A DNA stretch of 64,000 bases from Parietaria judaica (taxonomy: Eukaryota; Streptophyta; Magnoliopsida; Rosales; Urticaceae): positions 16,213,501-16,277,500 of the forward strand of contig OX940870.1 of assembly GCA_954871525.1 (NCBI GenBank), written 5' to 3'. Each line of letters starts with the position of its first letter. Position 1 is the first letter of the stretch. Below, piece after piece: positions 34,891 to 46,700 of this stretch. The notes under the pieces are model-generated. The model saw only the letters and a program-made list of their open reading frames with translations, searched no databases and was not told the origin of the DNA. The position numbers and the translations under genes are program-made.

Positions 34891-36547
34891 TAGAGAGAGA
34901 TATCAATTTTCTGAATTCTGAAGGTTGTGATTTTAGAGTTACCAGGCTATCCTATTTATAAGGAATTTGCCCAACCACTTGGAGAAAATCTCTCAACCAA
35001 TCTTGAGAGATTTACTTTAACCACTTGGAGATATACTCAAATATTTTATTTAAAGAATAAATAAATAAATAATAAATCCAAAAATAAATCTTTTCAGAAA
35101 ATAACCTAATGATTTAATAAATTAAATCTTATATATTTTCAAGATTTAAAAAAACTAAAAGTACGCATAATATATATATATATATATATTTCAATATTTA
35201 TTATTTATTTCTCTCTTTAAATATTTCAGTTATAAATACTAATATTTAATTTCTTTAATTTTTTTATATTAATAGCAGTGTCATTTTTAGCTGTGAGCCG
35301 AAAAATGTTATTATCATAAATCTCAAACCGCCTGTCAGAATGACACGATTCAGAAAGATAAGTGTGCTAGAATTTAATTTCCTACAACACTAGGGATTTC
35401 CAAGGGTTAAAATTAACCATCTTCTTACAGTTTCATTGGATTACCAAACTTTGGCAATTTCGCCATTATTAGAGTAATCAGTGATTTGTGACATCAATCA
35501 CGAATCAAGCCTTATAGGAATATCCTATGTTCATATATTATATTTGAGCATAATTTGTGGTGTCTTCCTTCTGGATATATAAAGGGGACTAATGGAGATA
35601 CATACCCGAGCTACGATAAAAGTGTAGGCTCTTACAAACCTCGATTATGTTCCACTATAGCTCTTGGTTGAACTGTCAAGTCTGTACTGATATTTGTCTT
35701 TCTAACCATAGGTTTCCATTGACATAATCAGATTTATCCAAATATAGGTCTTCGTGTTATTATGATACTCATCAAAAGGGTTAAATTTACCATTCTACAA
35801 TTTGATGACACCATCTTATTCTATAATTATTATAAACTACTCACTCATTGGATTATGAGTCCGATGAGTTGATCATGAGTACTCGTTTGTTCCCCACAAA
35901 CCATAATAAGGATATCATAAAGATATTATCCATATATGCAATCGTGAAACTTATCCTGGTCAACTGTCTAATCCCAAAATAAAGGTGTTAGGAATTGTAC
36001 TCTGTAACGATTAAATCAAAGAATATATAAGCTGAACCGTAAAAGTCCACGACGCTCAGGACATCAAACGATTCCTATCCGATCATCTAAGCGACCTTAT
36101 AGTACTATCATCAGTGACAGACTTATGTGATGATTTTTGATCTATGTCTAGTCCATCCAGTATGAAGAAACTCGTACCCGACAAACTTAACCGTGCACAT
36201 AATACACGATGATCCGATAATAGATCATCAAATCAATGTGATTAAGTTCATCAATAGTAATTATTTGCCTTAGAAATTCCTATTTCTGATCTAGAACGTA
36301 GACATGTTAAGTTCTTTATTCGTGATAGTCAAACCTCCTTACATAGACTAAATGTGATGACTAAACACGAGAGCAAAATTAAAGAACTATGGATAAAACA
36401 TTCAATTCGATATGTATATCTATTATCCACATATAACTATATAAGATTGATATTAATTAAAACCTTTCATTCCTAGGTAAACGACCATAATATTATACAA
36501 GCGGCATTACTATTTAAATATAGAGCATATGCAGAATATGTCAAACA
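34346..36547 (-). mobile_element. Family Z solo LTR (copy Z2), inverted
   Basis: Read on the minus strand it is collinear with Z3 (61623-63781) and has similar length (2202 against 2159 bp). It ends TGTTGGTTGTCTGCGG on the left and TATGTCAAACA on the right, diverged from the family ends. The flanking pentamers CGACA and AGACA match at four of five positions, a plausible aged target duplication. No internal region or primer-binding site is present, so it is most likely a solo LTR. Confidence 0.75.
34831..34900. repeat. Compound (CA)n-(TA)n-(GA)n microsatellite
   Basis: About 15 CA units pass directly into about 9 TA units and then GA units. It lies inside LTR copy Z2. Confidence 0.92.
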
Positions 36548-36698
36548 AGACAAACAATAAAATTACGGGAAAACAGAATAAAAACTTGGATCTCCAGAAT
36601 TGGTCTACTCCTCGTTCAGAGTATGACACTGAACACCGTCTGTAACTGAAACCAGAATAATATATACATGAAAGGGGTAAGCTCCACGTGCTTAGTAG

Positions 36699-36892
36699 CA
36701 GGGGCGGACCCAAGAATCTGAGTTAAGGGTGACAATATGTAATTTTTTTTATTGAAATAGCGAACAAAGAGAATTTATTATTAAAACTCGTAAATTCAAT
36801 AACGATTTTGTTAATTACATAGCAATCAAAACAACTAACTCATTATTTTTTAATTTTAAAAATTATTAAATAAACAAAAAAGACAACAGTTT

Positions 36893-36933
<41 letters not shown>

Positions 36934-37241
36934 CTACCTAACTCAGTAACTCTAGTTAAAGAAAAAGAAAATTTTGATTTACTAAAATAAAAGTTACCAG
37001 TGGAATAGTTGTATAAGCATAAAAGTTGTAAGTGAAATAGCTGGGCTCGATCCTACGTCGACCTGATGATATACAAGGCTATTGCCACTGAACCAAAGCT
37101 AGACTTTATCTTTCTTATGACATATATTATATACATTGAAAAAATCTGAAAATTTTAGTTTTAGAAATATAACGCAAAAACTTATGCCGGACAACCCGGG
37201 AGTGACGTTAGCCACCCCAAACGTGGCTGGGTCCGCCCCTG
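36699..37241. mobile_element. Non-autonomous hAT element with 8-bp target duplication (copy 2)
   Basis: The ends CAGGGGCGGACCCAAG and CTGGGTCCGCCCCTG match those of copy 1 at 27564-28211. The 8-bp repeat CTTAGTAG flanks it (36691-36698 and 37242-37249). It is 543 bp with an internal TA microsatellite (about 36896-36929) and no transposase. It interrupts the family X LTR. Confidence 0.93.
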
Positions 37242-37823
37242 CTTAGTAGGGAAACTATTACCAATTCTCTTTACCGAACCATTATTAGTCAAATTTTAAT
37301 CAAATAAATTAAATGTCATCATAAACTATTTAATCATCATTTTCAACATTCAATCATTTTCAACAATAAAATAAATGGATAACTAAATATACTCCACAAA
37401 AAGTCAAATCATTTCAGTAGACCATACCAAGTCAACACGCGCCTTTACTCAACTACATCCCATTGAATTCTCAAGGCAACAAGCCCAGGTGGACTAGAAG
37501 TCCCTAATCGTAACTCGCCCTCACCTCGGGATCGTAATCTCCACCCAAAGGCAGCTTGTCCGTCACGGGTCAAAATGTTGACTTTTAGGCTACCAATCAT
37601 ATTCATAACAATAATCATATCTGGCCTACTGCACAGTAGCCAACTCCTAGGTAGCCGCTCAAATCACATCATCCGCCCAAAGCGGGTACCGATATCATAA
37701 TACTCATCACCTGCTCGAAGTGAGTACCATATCAACATACGTTATCACGGCGTACCCATAAACATAAAATATAATAACAAACATCAAACTGAAGCAACCA
37801 TACCTAGTTTCCAGCCACGCTAT

Positions 37824-38722
37824 TGTTGATGTGTAAATTCGTACCGTAAATTGAACAATAAGGTCATTAATTAAATTTACAATGATCTAGATAATATAAG
37901 ACCAAAGTTATGAATATAATTGAATATTCATACCCGAAATATGACTTTAAATATATGAGTAAAAGCCCAATAAGGAAATGAACCAGGCCCGACCAGGCCC
38001 CTTGGCCCAAGACCCAAAGACTCGCCCCGGGCAGAAATTGCCAGAAAGGGATCCGAGCAGACACAGCTCCAACATGGAAGTTCGAGCAACTCAGCAACAA
38101 AGTTAAAAACTCCATTCATATTCTCCGAAGCCCGACCAGGATAATCGCCACGACCAAGATTCAAATTTCCATGACGTTGAGTCAAATTCCACCCTCGTTC
38201 GATTCTCTCGAGAAGTGGCCCACGTGTCAGCTCAGCAATGAGTTAAGCCCGAAACTCGGAGTGACTACTAATGTCAAGTAAGACCACCAACGGGAATAAT
38301 TTGGAGACCTATAAAAGGAGAAAGACATAACCATTACAAGCACGCAAGCATCCACCCCGAGAAAAATAGTCTGTGAAATTTGCATTTTTCCGAATGTTTC
38401 ATTTTTCCTTTTCGATCGTCTCGAAATCGGCTTGTGGTTCTGATTGATCTTTCTTCAAATCAATAAACTTACAGATCGTCTTGGAATCGGCTTGTGGTTT
38501 TGATTGATATTTCTTCAAATCAATAAACTTATAGAGGACGTAGCCAACTACTGTATTGGGGCGAACCACTCTAAAAACCCTTGTGTTTTTTTATCGCTTT
38601 CTTTTGTTATTGTCACCGTCATAGTATTGACGACCCGGAGATCAAAATCCACGATCATTTAGAAAATTCAGTTCATAATCCCATATTTTTCATGACTGTT
38701 ATTGTGCGAAACCACATCAACA
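37824..38722 (+). repeat. 5' LTR of the Tat-type Gypsy element
   Basis: It is 899 bp, with termini TGTTGATGTG and CACATCAACA. A TATA-like CTATAAAAGG lies near 38311-38320. A direct duplication lies at 38414-38539. Only the last 330 bp or so have a clear match in the 3' LTR (61025-61352). Confidence 0.85.
38414..38539 (+). repeat. 63-bp tandem duplication inside the Gypsy 5' LTR
   Basis: Two units run GATCGTCT...ATCGGCTTGTGGTT...TCAAATCAATAAACTTA, at about 38414-38474 and 38476-38536. The 3' LTR has a single unit at this place (about 61097-61159), so the duplication is specific to this LTR or was lost from the other. Confidence 0.85.
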
Positions 38723-38725
38723 GTT

Positions 38726-38742
38726 TGGCCCCGTTTGTGGGA
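38726..38742 (+). other. Primer-binding site of the Tat-type Gypsy element
   Basis: TGGCCCCGTTTGTGGGA begins three bases after the LTR end. This is a degraded form of the TGGCGCCGTCTGTGGGA site common in Tat/Athila elements, with two changes. Confidence 0.75.
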
Positions 38743-39289
38743 AAATTTGATCTCGCTAACTCTGTCATACATTGAGACATAACGAGTTCGGAAGAAAACC
38801 TCGTCGCTGACGCTCCAACGGAAACTCCTGATCGGGACGCCGAGGGACGGGCGCTGAGAACCCAACTATAAGAAAGGGCGGCCAAAAAAGAGGAACTGAA
38901 GAAAAAAATTGAGTTCCTCATGAGCGGCAAAGCCTGGCCCGAGGAAAAGGCTTATTATGAGAATAAGCCCGGGCAGACTTCTCGGCAAAGGAATCATGAG
39001 CGGGTCAATGGGGTCCACTTTGAAATTCCTGGACCCCAATGATCCCCAAGCCCAGAGAACAAATTGACCACCTCTTCCAAGAGGCACGCCTCCTGGCACA
39101 CCACCACTGCCACCGTACACCTGCGTTCCCCAGTTCCGGATTCCCGTGTCCATAACATACAAGCTTGATTACGGGCAAGGCACGCCTTACCAGCAATCTC
39201 GCTATCGACCTCCTGGAGTCCGGATCTCAATCCATTCACGTTATATCTGGACTACCCCAACAGGAGGATAGGAACACCGACCCGTACCC

Positions 39290-40200
39290 TCAGCACACCC
39301 GAGTTGATCCTTCTTCCCAAAACAGCTCAGGTGGACGACCTCAAACGCACCATGACGCAGATGGGAGAGAAACTTTCCCAAGTGGAATCTCGAGTACAAA
39401 GTGCAGTGTCTGGCGCCCCTGAATTTGAGTGGCTGGTCAAAGAGTCGACAATGAATCCGTTCTCATCGGCAATTACGAACATGTTCCTAAGACACGGCAA
39501 GCAGATTAACTTGCCCAAGTACGACGGTACCACAGACACGAAAGTTTTGAACAACTGACAATGGTGTTTCATAAGCACTTCTTCATGTTTATGGAAACTG
39601 AGATCACCGTAGCAAACCTGTACGCTCTACAACAAAGGGAAAATGAGCTTCTCAGAGACTTTACGATGAGGCTCAAATAGAAAATGGTCCGAATCAAAAG
39701 GCTAACAGATGAAATGGCCATCGGCGCCTTAACCAGCTGTCTATGATACGACTTTAGATTCAAGACCGATATTTTGGTCAACCCGTATACCTCGATACAG
39801 GATGTGATTCAGTGTGCCTCCAACTGGATCAAGTTTAATGAAGAACATGACTCCCTAAAAAGGAAATTTGGGTCGTCCCCGAATGTACCACGGCTCGGGG
39901 ATCCAATTCTCAGCATGGGAATTTCCAGAATGAAATATCTTAGCCCGCGGGTAGAGCGCACCTCTAAAATCATGTGTACAAACTGAGCTCGAAAGTCGAA
40001 GGAGAAACTAAAACTGACGAGCAATAGGAGTTGTACATGAGCTCGGGCGATCTGGCGCCCAATAACAGAGACCTTAACGCTTGGTGCAAATTCCATAAAA
40101 AATATGGGCACCAGACCAGAAACTGCATGGTCCCGAGGTTCCGTTTTAGTGACAAGCACGTAAGAGGCGAGCTCGAGGATCTACCGATAGACTTCTTTAT
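39290..40200 (+). pseudogene. Gypsy gag remnant
   Basis: In + frames the sequence shows a coiled N-terminal part (DDLKRTMTQMGEKLSQVESR), then MNPFSSAITNMFL and INLPKYDGTTDTKVL, the PFs...i...vp.FYDGTTDP-like block of Tat gag. It breaks into a second frame at 39559 and later carries the zinc-finger-side spacer (about 40021-40200: WCKFHKKYGHQTRNCM-like). Several stops and shifts interrupt it. Confidence 0.75.
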
Positions 40201-40599
40201 ATAGGAGGGTGCACGGAGCAGGCTTAACAACGAAATGCTAATCAGGGCGCTGACGCCAAACCTGAGCCAAAGCCACCAGCCCGAGGCAACAACGCTCCAC
40301 CAAACAAGCAAGGCAAAGTCCTCCTGTTAGAAGATCAAACCGACCAAGAGTCAAGGGATATTGACGAACTAGTGGCGGAAGAAGCCATATGAAGAATCTA
40401 CACTATTGTTGGAGGATCACAGTTCTACGAGAACTCGATCAACTCCACTAAAGGCCACCAAAGGAAGCTGAAGGCCGGGCCCGTGGTCCTCACGGGAAGA
40501 GCCCGACTACAAAATATCCTTCAAAGATAGTGAGGCACCGACATTGGTTGGGCTTCACGATGATGTTGTGGTCATCTCCCTATTTGTCTCTGGCTAGAT

Positions 40600-40935
40600 T
40601 ACCGACATGATCTTGATCGATACCAGCAGTTCGATTTACATCACGTTCTTGTCAACTTTACGCAAGATGGAGGTAAACAAAACCGAGATCACTAGGGGAA
40701 ACATCCCACTGACCGGTTTCAACGAATAAACGGTCAACACCTTAGGGATAGTCCGTCTGTCCATCGTTGCCTATGGAATAGGCAAGATAAAAAATTTCCT
40801 GGTACAGGATTGCCCCACGGCTTATAACAAGATTCTAGAGAGACTCTGGATCCATCTAATGAAGTTCGTGCCTTCCACTTACCATCAACTTATCCATTTT
40901 CCAAGAATGGATGGCTCCATCACAGTTAAAAAACA
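40600..40935 (+). pseudogene. Gypsy aspartic protease remnant
   Basis: The fragment MILIDTSSSIYITFLSTLRK carries the retroviral-type protease active site in mutated form (DTSS where DTGS is expected). It is followed by IPLTGFNE and YNKILERLW, in Tat-element order. In-frame stops are present, so it is not functional. Confidence 0.75.
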
Positions 40936-41279
40936 ATCTCGAATTTGCTACATCACCTTATTTTGGATGTCGAAAACGCCCCAACCATAGGAAAAAATGG
41001 ATAAAATCGACCAATAACAATTAATGTCGATAGAGGACAAAGATCCAATCTAAGAAAGGGACTACAAAAATGAAAGCCCCGACTTGGAAATGAAGCACCA
41101 AGTCCAAATTGACCCGAAAAAAGCCAGATCACAAAGTGGGAATCAGAGTCAATATAGAAAATGACGTCATAACTTTTTTTGATAAAATTCCTCACTAAAA
41201 ACCACGATTGTTTTGCGTGGTTTCATGAAGACATGCTGGGAATCAACCCGAGCTTATTCCCCTATCGCCTCACTGTAGA

Positions 41280-41560
41280 CCCGACGACCCGACTCACAAA
41301 CCAGTGAAGCAAAATACAAGAAAATTGGGACATGACCGGGCCCATGCGATAAACAAAAAGGTCGAGAAACTATTGAAAAGTCCCATATGGGAAGTCAAAT
41401 ATCCGGATTGGCTAGCTAACATGGTAGTTGTAAATAAGACGAAGGGTAAGGCATCCACTTACCCAGTATGACAAAGGCGAGGTAATTCAGATACCACAAA
41501 GTGAGAATTCTTCAGCTGATGCTCTGGCCGGACTGGCATCCACTTCATACCCCAAAAAAA
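41280..41560 (+). pseudogene. Gypsy RT start joined to RNase H end by an internal deletion
   Basis: The first part (about 41310-41440) reads the conserved RT entry, with VKYPDWLANMVVV-like residues and KTKGK. It then jumps near 41455-41470 to GEVIQIPQSENSSADALAGL, the end of RNase H. The RT palm with its YxDD motif and most of RNase H are absent, which is well over 1 kb compared with intact relatives. Confidence 0.75.
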
Positions 41561-41849
41561 GCTAATATTATCGGCAGAGGTGATAGACAAACCAAGTGTG
41601 AGTCCACGCCTTCACGCTATCCAAGCAAGCGTGGATGATTGGAGAACCCCTATCTTGAATTACATCATGACAGGACAAAAACCTTAGGATAAACAAAAGG
41701 CTTGAAAACTCGAAATCCAGAGCGCTAGATTCTGCTTGATTGATGGAAAACTGTACAAGCGAAGTTACTCCGGTCGCTACCTAAGATGCTTAGGAAAGAC
41801 TGAAGCCAAGATCGTATTACAGGAGGTCTATAACGGAGAATTCAGAAAT

Positions 41850-42635
41850 CATTCTCGCGGGAGATCACTCTCCAATAAAGCAAAAAGGCAACGCTTCTTC
41901 TAGTCAACCATGTTGGCAGACGTGGAAGCCACGCCAAACGATGTGAAAAATGTCAACGACACTCGCCGGCCATTCATTGTCCGAAAGAAAACTTGTCATC
42001 GGTCTCAGTACCTTACCCATTCATGAAATGGTCCATGGACATAGTAGAACCATTTCCTCAGGCACCAGCCAGGAAAAGGTTCCTATTAGTCGTAACACAC
42101 TATTTCTCAAAATGTGTTGAAGTTGAGTCCTACACCAACATCGAAGACTCCGATTTGGAACACACGTGTAGAAAAACATCATAAGTCATTTTGGATTTCC
42201 TAAGGAGATCATTGTTGACAACGGACCTTAGTTCGTGTCAAACAGATTCCATAATTTCTTCTTTAACTAGAAGATCTCCCTAAACACATCCACCCCAAGA
42301 TATCCACAAATGAATGACCAAGAAAAAGTTACTAATCGGACCATTGTGGATGGTATCAAGATGAGGCTCAATACCAAAAAAGGCGATGGGCTAATGAACT
42401 CATCGGCGTTCTATGGTCATATAGGACCAAACTGCGAAGAGCAACATGGAAAACTCCTTTCTCGATGGTATACGGTAGTGAAGTCTTCATACCAGTAGAG
42501 ATAAAGGCTCGTAGTCTCAGAAGAGAATATGCTCCCATAAATGCTCAAATCAACGATGATATGAGGCAAGACTAGCTTGACCACACACATGAACGACGCG
42601 AACAAGCCCTGATTCGGATAGTAAACTGGGTACCA
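41850..42635 (+). pseudogene. Gypsy integrase remnant, cut short by a Copia LTR fragment
   Basis: The core fragment PFMKWSMDIVEPFPQAPARK and FLLVVTHYFSKCVEVESYTN (about 42012-42135) is the integrase catalytic core with the first Asp (MDIV). A zinc-binding HHCC portion precedes it in broken frames. The sequence ends near the fragment HEREQALIRIVNW (about 42588-42627), where intact relatives continue, because Copia LTR sequence begins there. Confidence 0.8.
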
Positions 42636-43584
42636 CAGATCCATATCACTGAAGCTCCAACGAACTGCTAGTGGTTCGTCAAACCTCGGTGTTATTCCAC
42701 TATAAACCCGAGGCTGCACTCTCTAGAGATACAATATATATTATTCCCTTTATAGCAAGGTTTCCATTGATACAATAAATTCGGGTTCTTTATATTTCAC
42801 TTGATGATCCACACACAAGAAGGAGAATTTTCATTGGTTTTCATCCTTAACTCTATTAGTAATATTGCGAGTAACCCACTTATGGTTTTGATTCATAAGT
42901 TGCGCACAACTACCTGTTACTGCTCATCACTAACAATTAAGGGAATCATCTTGACTCTGAAGAGAGCTATGTGATGTGCGTTTCTATGACCAAGCTACCC
43001 TTATGTTGATTATCATGTTCCCAAAATAGCAGCATTGGAAAAGACAGTAAATGTGTTCTTTAACAGTTAAATAAAAAAACAATCAAGCCAACAGTCTAAG
43101 CTCGAGGCCACTCAGGACTTAGATCGAATATCCATTTGATCATCTACTAGTGACTCAACTTCAAGTTGTCAGTGACGGTCTTATATGACAACGTGCAGAG
43201 TTTAAGTCAGGTCCAGTCCAGTCTGAAGCCACTTCATATTCAATTCACTTCTAGTGAGTGTGTCACGCACACTTAATCCAGAATAGGATTACTTCACTTA
43301 GTCACATTAATGACTCTATCCGAATAATGAGCTCCCACTCAGTTAATCAAGTCACATACATTTTAAGTTCATTTATTATGATTATTAATTCTTCCTCACA
43401 TTGACTCTGCTGTGATAATAATAACATAATTACATCCTTTATGAACTATGGAACAAACATTTTATTTTACTCTACCAGAAACTATAATATTAAAATAATA
43501 AGTAACATATTTTATGCAACATTTTTGGTCAAAATCATTTACAATAAGGGAAAAGACAGCTTGTTTAAGGACACATGTCGAATA
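42636..43584 (-). mobile_element. Copia LTR fragment (copy a), joined to the Gypsy integrase
   Basis: Read on the minus strand it is the first 950 bp or so of the LTR family seen at 53962-56714, with shared landmarks such as TAGTCACATTAATGAC and CCATTTGATCATC. The outer end is degraded (CGAATA in place of CCAACA at 43579-43584). The inner end stops abruptly at the integrase remnant, so about 1.8 kb of this LTR is missing. Confidence 0.75.
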
Positions 43585-43745
43585 GGATCCTCGTCGGAGA
43601 TGACGACAAAATTCCTCTCGGATATGGCCCTAGCCACCTCCTGCTCAGCTTCAGGCTGAGTTATCCCCTTCATGGTCTTTTCGCGCAGAACCTCCGGTCT
43701 GGAGGTAACTTGGCGTCCCCCGCTGGGCTGATTTGGAGCCACTGA
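43585..43745 (-). pseudogene. Fragment of the antisense ORF of the Tat-type Gypsy element (C-terminal side)
   Basis: On the minus strand this encodes PNQPSGGRQVTSRPE and ARAISERNFVVISDEDPIRH-like residues with no stop. It sits between two Copia LTRs and is neither LTR nor Copia coding sequence. Position and strand fit the continuation of the antisense ORF whose front part is at 56715-57084, split by the Copia insertion. That link is inferred from layout. Confidence 0.5.
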
Positions 43746-46700
43746 ACCATCCGGGTAACATTTAAAAAATTATTTTAAAGTTGAAAACTTGTTATCCCTA
43801 CAGCGGTCTAAATATCGACTAATAACCATATCACAAGATCTGATAAATATTATGCAATTTAATATTCATAAATCATTATTAATAATATAGTCTATAGGAA
43901 ATAAAAAGAAAGCAGTAAATGGTCGCATTTATTAACCCAATGCATCAGGTTGTACCTCAATTGATGATTTCCGGCTGTGCGTTCTGAACTTGAGAGGGCT
44001 CCGCTAGTGCTCAGGGAAACACCCGTGATGTTCCGGGATATTCTCCTAGACTCCTCATACCGAAGCATGGGCTTCGCCGGCAGGACTCTGTCGTAGACTT
44101 TTAACTGATGGTTCTTTTTAAGCTTCCGAAGACTTTCTCTCTTAAGCCGAACCAGAGAGAGGTGTCAGAGGAAAAATTCGCAGACCCTTAAGGAGAGGGA
44201 GAGTTTGAATTTTTCTCTGGGGAGAGATGTGTAAAATGTGTTGAATGAGATCCCAATTTATATGCTCAGACTGTAACCGAATTTGAGATTTTTCCTCCAT
44301 AATTTTGAATTCTATTAATTAAATGTAATCAATTATCTTAATCCAATGGTCCAGATTTAATCTTATCTAAATCCAGTGGATATAATTAATTAGAGATTTT
44401 AATAAATAAGAAATACATGATAAGATCAAATAATTTAATCTCATCATCTTATCCTTAGTTTATTCTAATTATATATATATATATATATGTATATAATAAA
44501 ATTCTAATTCTAATTATCTAGATCCAACGGTTGAGATAAACCTTAAACCGATTTAATTGATCAAATTAATTCAGGATAAAATCAAATGACTTAGGGTTTT
44601 ATTAAAAACCCTAATTCGAATTCTTATCCATCATTAATTCGAAAATTATATAATATATATGATTAATTAATTTCTAATCTAACGGTAAAGATTAAATCTT
44701 AAAACCGATCCAACGGATATAATTAATTAAACAAATTCAAAATACCTAATCTTGGTCACCAAGCTATCAATTTCAAATTATATTAAGGGTTAAAATCAAT
44801 TATCTTAATCCAACGGTTGATATTAGATCCTAACGGATCCAATGGATTAAACTAATTTTAGGGTTTTGCTAAAATACTAAAGCATTTAGTACTTCTGCCG
44901 CAAATATGGAAAGACCAAATCATATCATTCAATTCACCATGGTTTCATATAATGAGACCCAAATCGAGTTTACACATATTGAACATATATAAATATATAT
45001 TTTTATTTATTAATATAAATCCATTAATTAATAATTAATTAATAATATGATATTAATAAATAAATCCAAATAATTAAATTATATTAATATATTCTAATCT
45101 CAATATCACACATTCAAATGTCATAGTGACACGCCATCATTTAAATTCGCGACATGTTATTTAATTTCATAGTAGACCGAAACGATCATAAACTTAGAAA
45201 TTCTCTAAATCACAAACCGTACTTTGAAATGACTCGGTTACAAAATAAGAGTTTCTTAGAATTTAATTCCAACAACTTTGATGTTGAAATAAAATCCAAA
45301 TTCTAATTTCTTTGTTCATTAAATTTTTGTTACCAAGATATGGTACTATTGCCACGCTACTGATAAAACTATCCGATATCTGACATGACTTCAATTTTAT
45401 AAATCATTCCAAATGATTAAAAAATATCAAGATGCTTGCATCACGTACTTATCATCCGTTACAAAGCTATCTTGAGGACCAAGGACCCGTATCACTTAAG
45501 CTCCAACGAATTGCTAGGATGTTCGTAAATTCTCGTGCTAGGATGTTCGTAAATTCTTGGTATAATTCCACTATAAACCCGAGGCTGCACTCTTTAGTGA
45601 TACAATATATATTATTCCCTTAATTACAGCAGGATTTCCATTGATACAATCAAATTCGGGTTATTGATCTTTCACTTGATGATCCACACACGAGCATGCG
45701 GTTTAGACTGTTTTGCCCCTTATTGCATTTTCATCCTTGACTCAGTCTGTAATATCATGAGTAACCCACTTATGGTTTTGATTCATAAGTTGTGCACGGG
45801 TACCTCTCTCTTCTCACCACAAAAAACAAAGAGAATCATCATGACTCTGAAGAGAGCTGTGTGTTGCCTATGTCTATGACCAAGCTACCTTCACCACTGA
45901 CCATCACGTTCCCAAAATAATAGTGTTGGGAACAGCCATAATATATTGTGTGCTTTAACGGTTAAATTAAGGAACAATCAGGCCAACATCTCAGATTCAT
46001 GGTCACTCAGGACTTAGATGGAATATCCATTTGATCATCAAACTAGTGACTCAAGTTTATGTTATCAGTGACGGTCTTATATGATAAACTTTGGAGTTTA
46101 AATCACGTCCATTCCAGTATGAAGACACCTCATACGTAATGCACTTCTAGTGAGTGTGACATACACAAAATCTAGAATACCAGTTGCTTAGTCACATTAA
46201 TGACCTTATACGATTAATGGGCTCCCACCCAATTAATAAGTTCAATTATTATGATTATTAATTCTTCCTCACATTGACTCTGTTGTGATAATTATAACAT
46301 AATTGCATCCTTTATGAACTAAGTGTTGGGCATACTGCCCTTAAACAATGTTTTTATTTACCCATTGTAAAAGTTTATGACATCACTCTTAATAAAGAAG
46401 GCACTTATTATGATAATCTTTTCTATAGTTCTTTATGTATAATCGAATGTAAATCCATAGTTCATAATGGAATGCAATTGTAATCTATCCATCACACTCG
46501 AGTCATTGTCAGGAAGAATTGATAAATGCAATAAATGAATTTAAATGTATTCGTGACTTAATTAAGCGGGTGGGAGCCTCTCAATTGACAAAGTCATTAA
46601 TGTGACTAAATGGAGAAAATCTAATTCTGGATAGATATGTGTGTCATACCCATTAAGTACATTAAGTACAAAGTGTCTTTGTACTGGATAGGACTTGACC

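Noticed and set aside
34712..34906. Open frame containing a Ser/Leu/Tyr and Cys/Val repeat tract
   Set aside because: It is the translation of the compound CA-TA-GA microsatellite.
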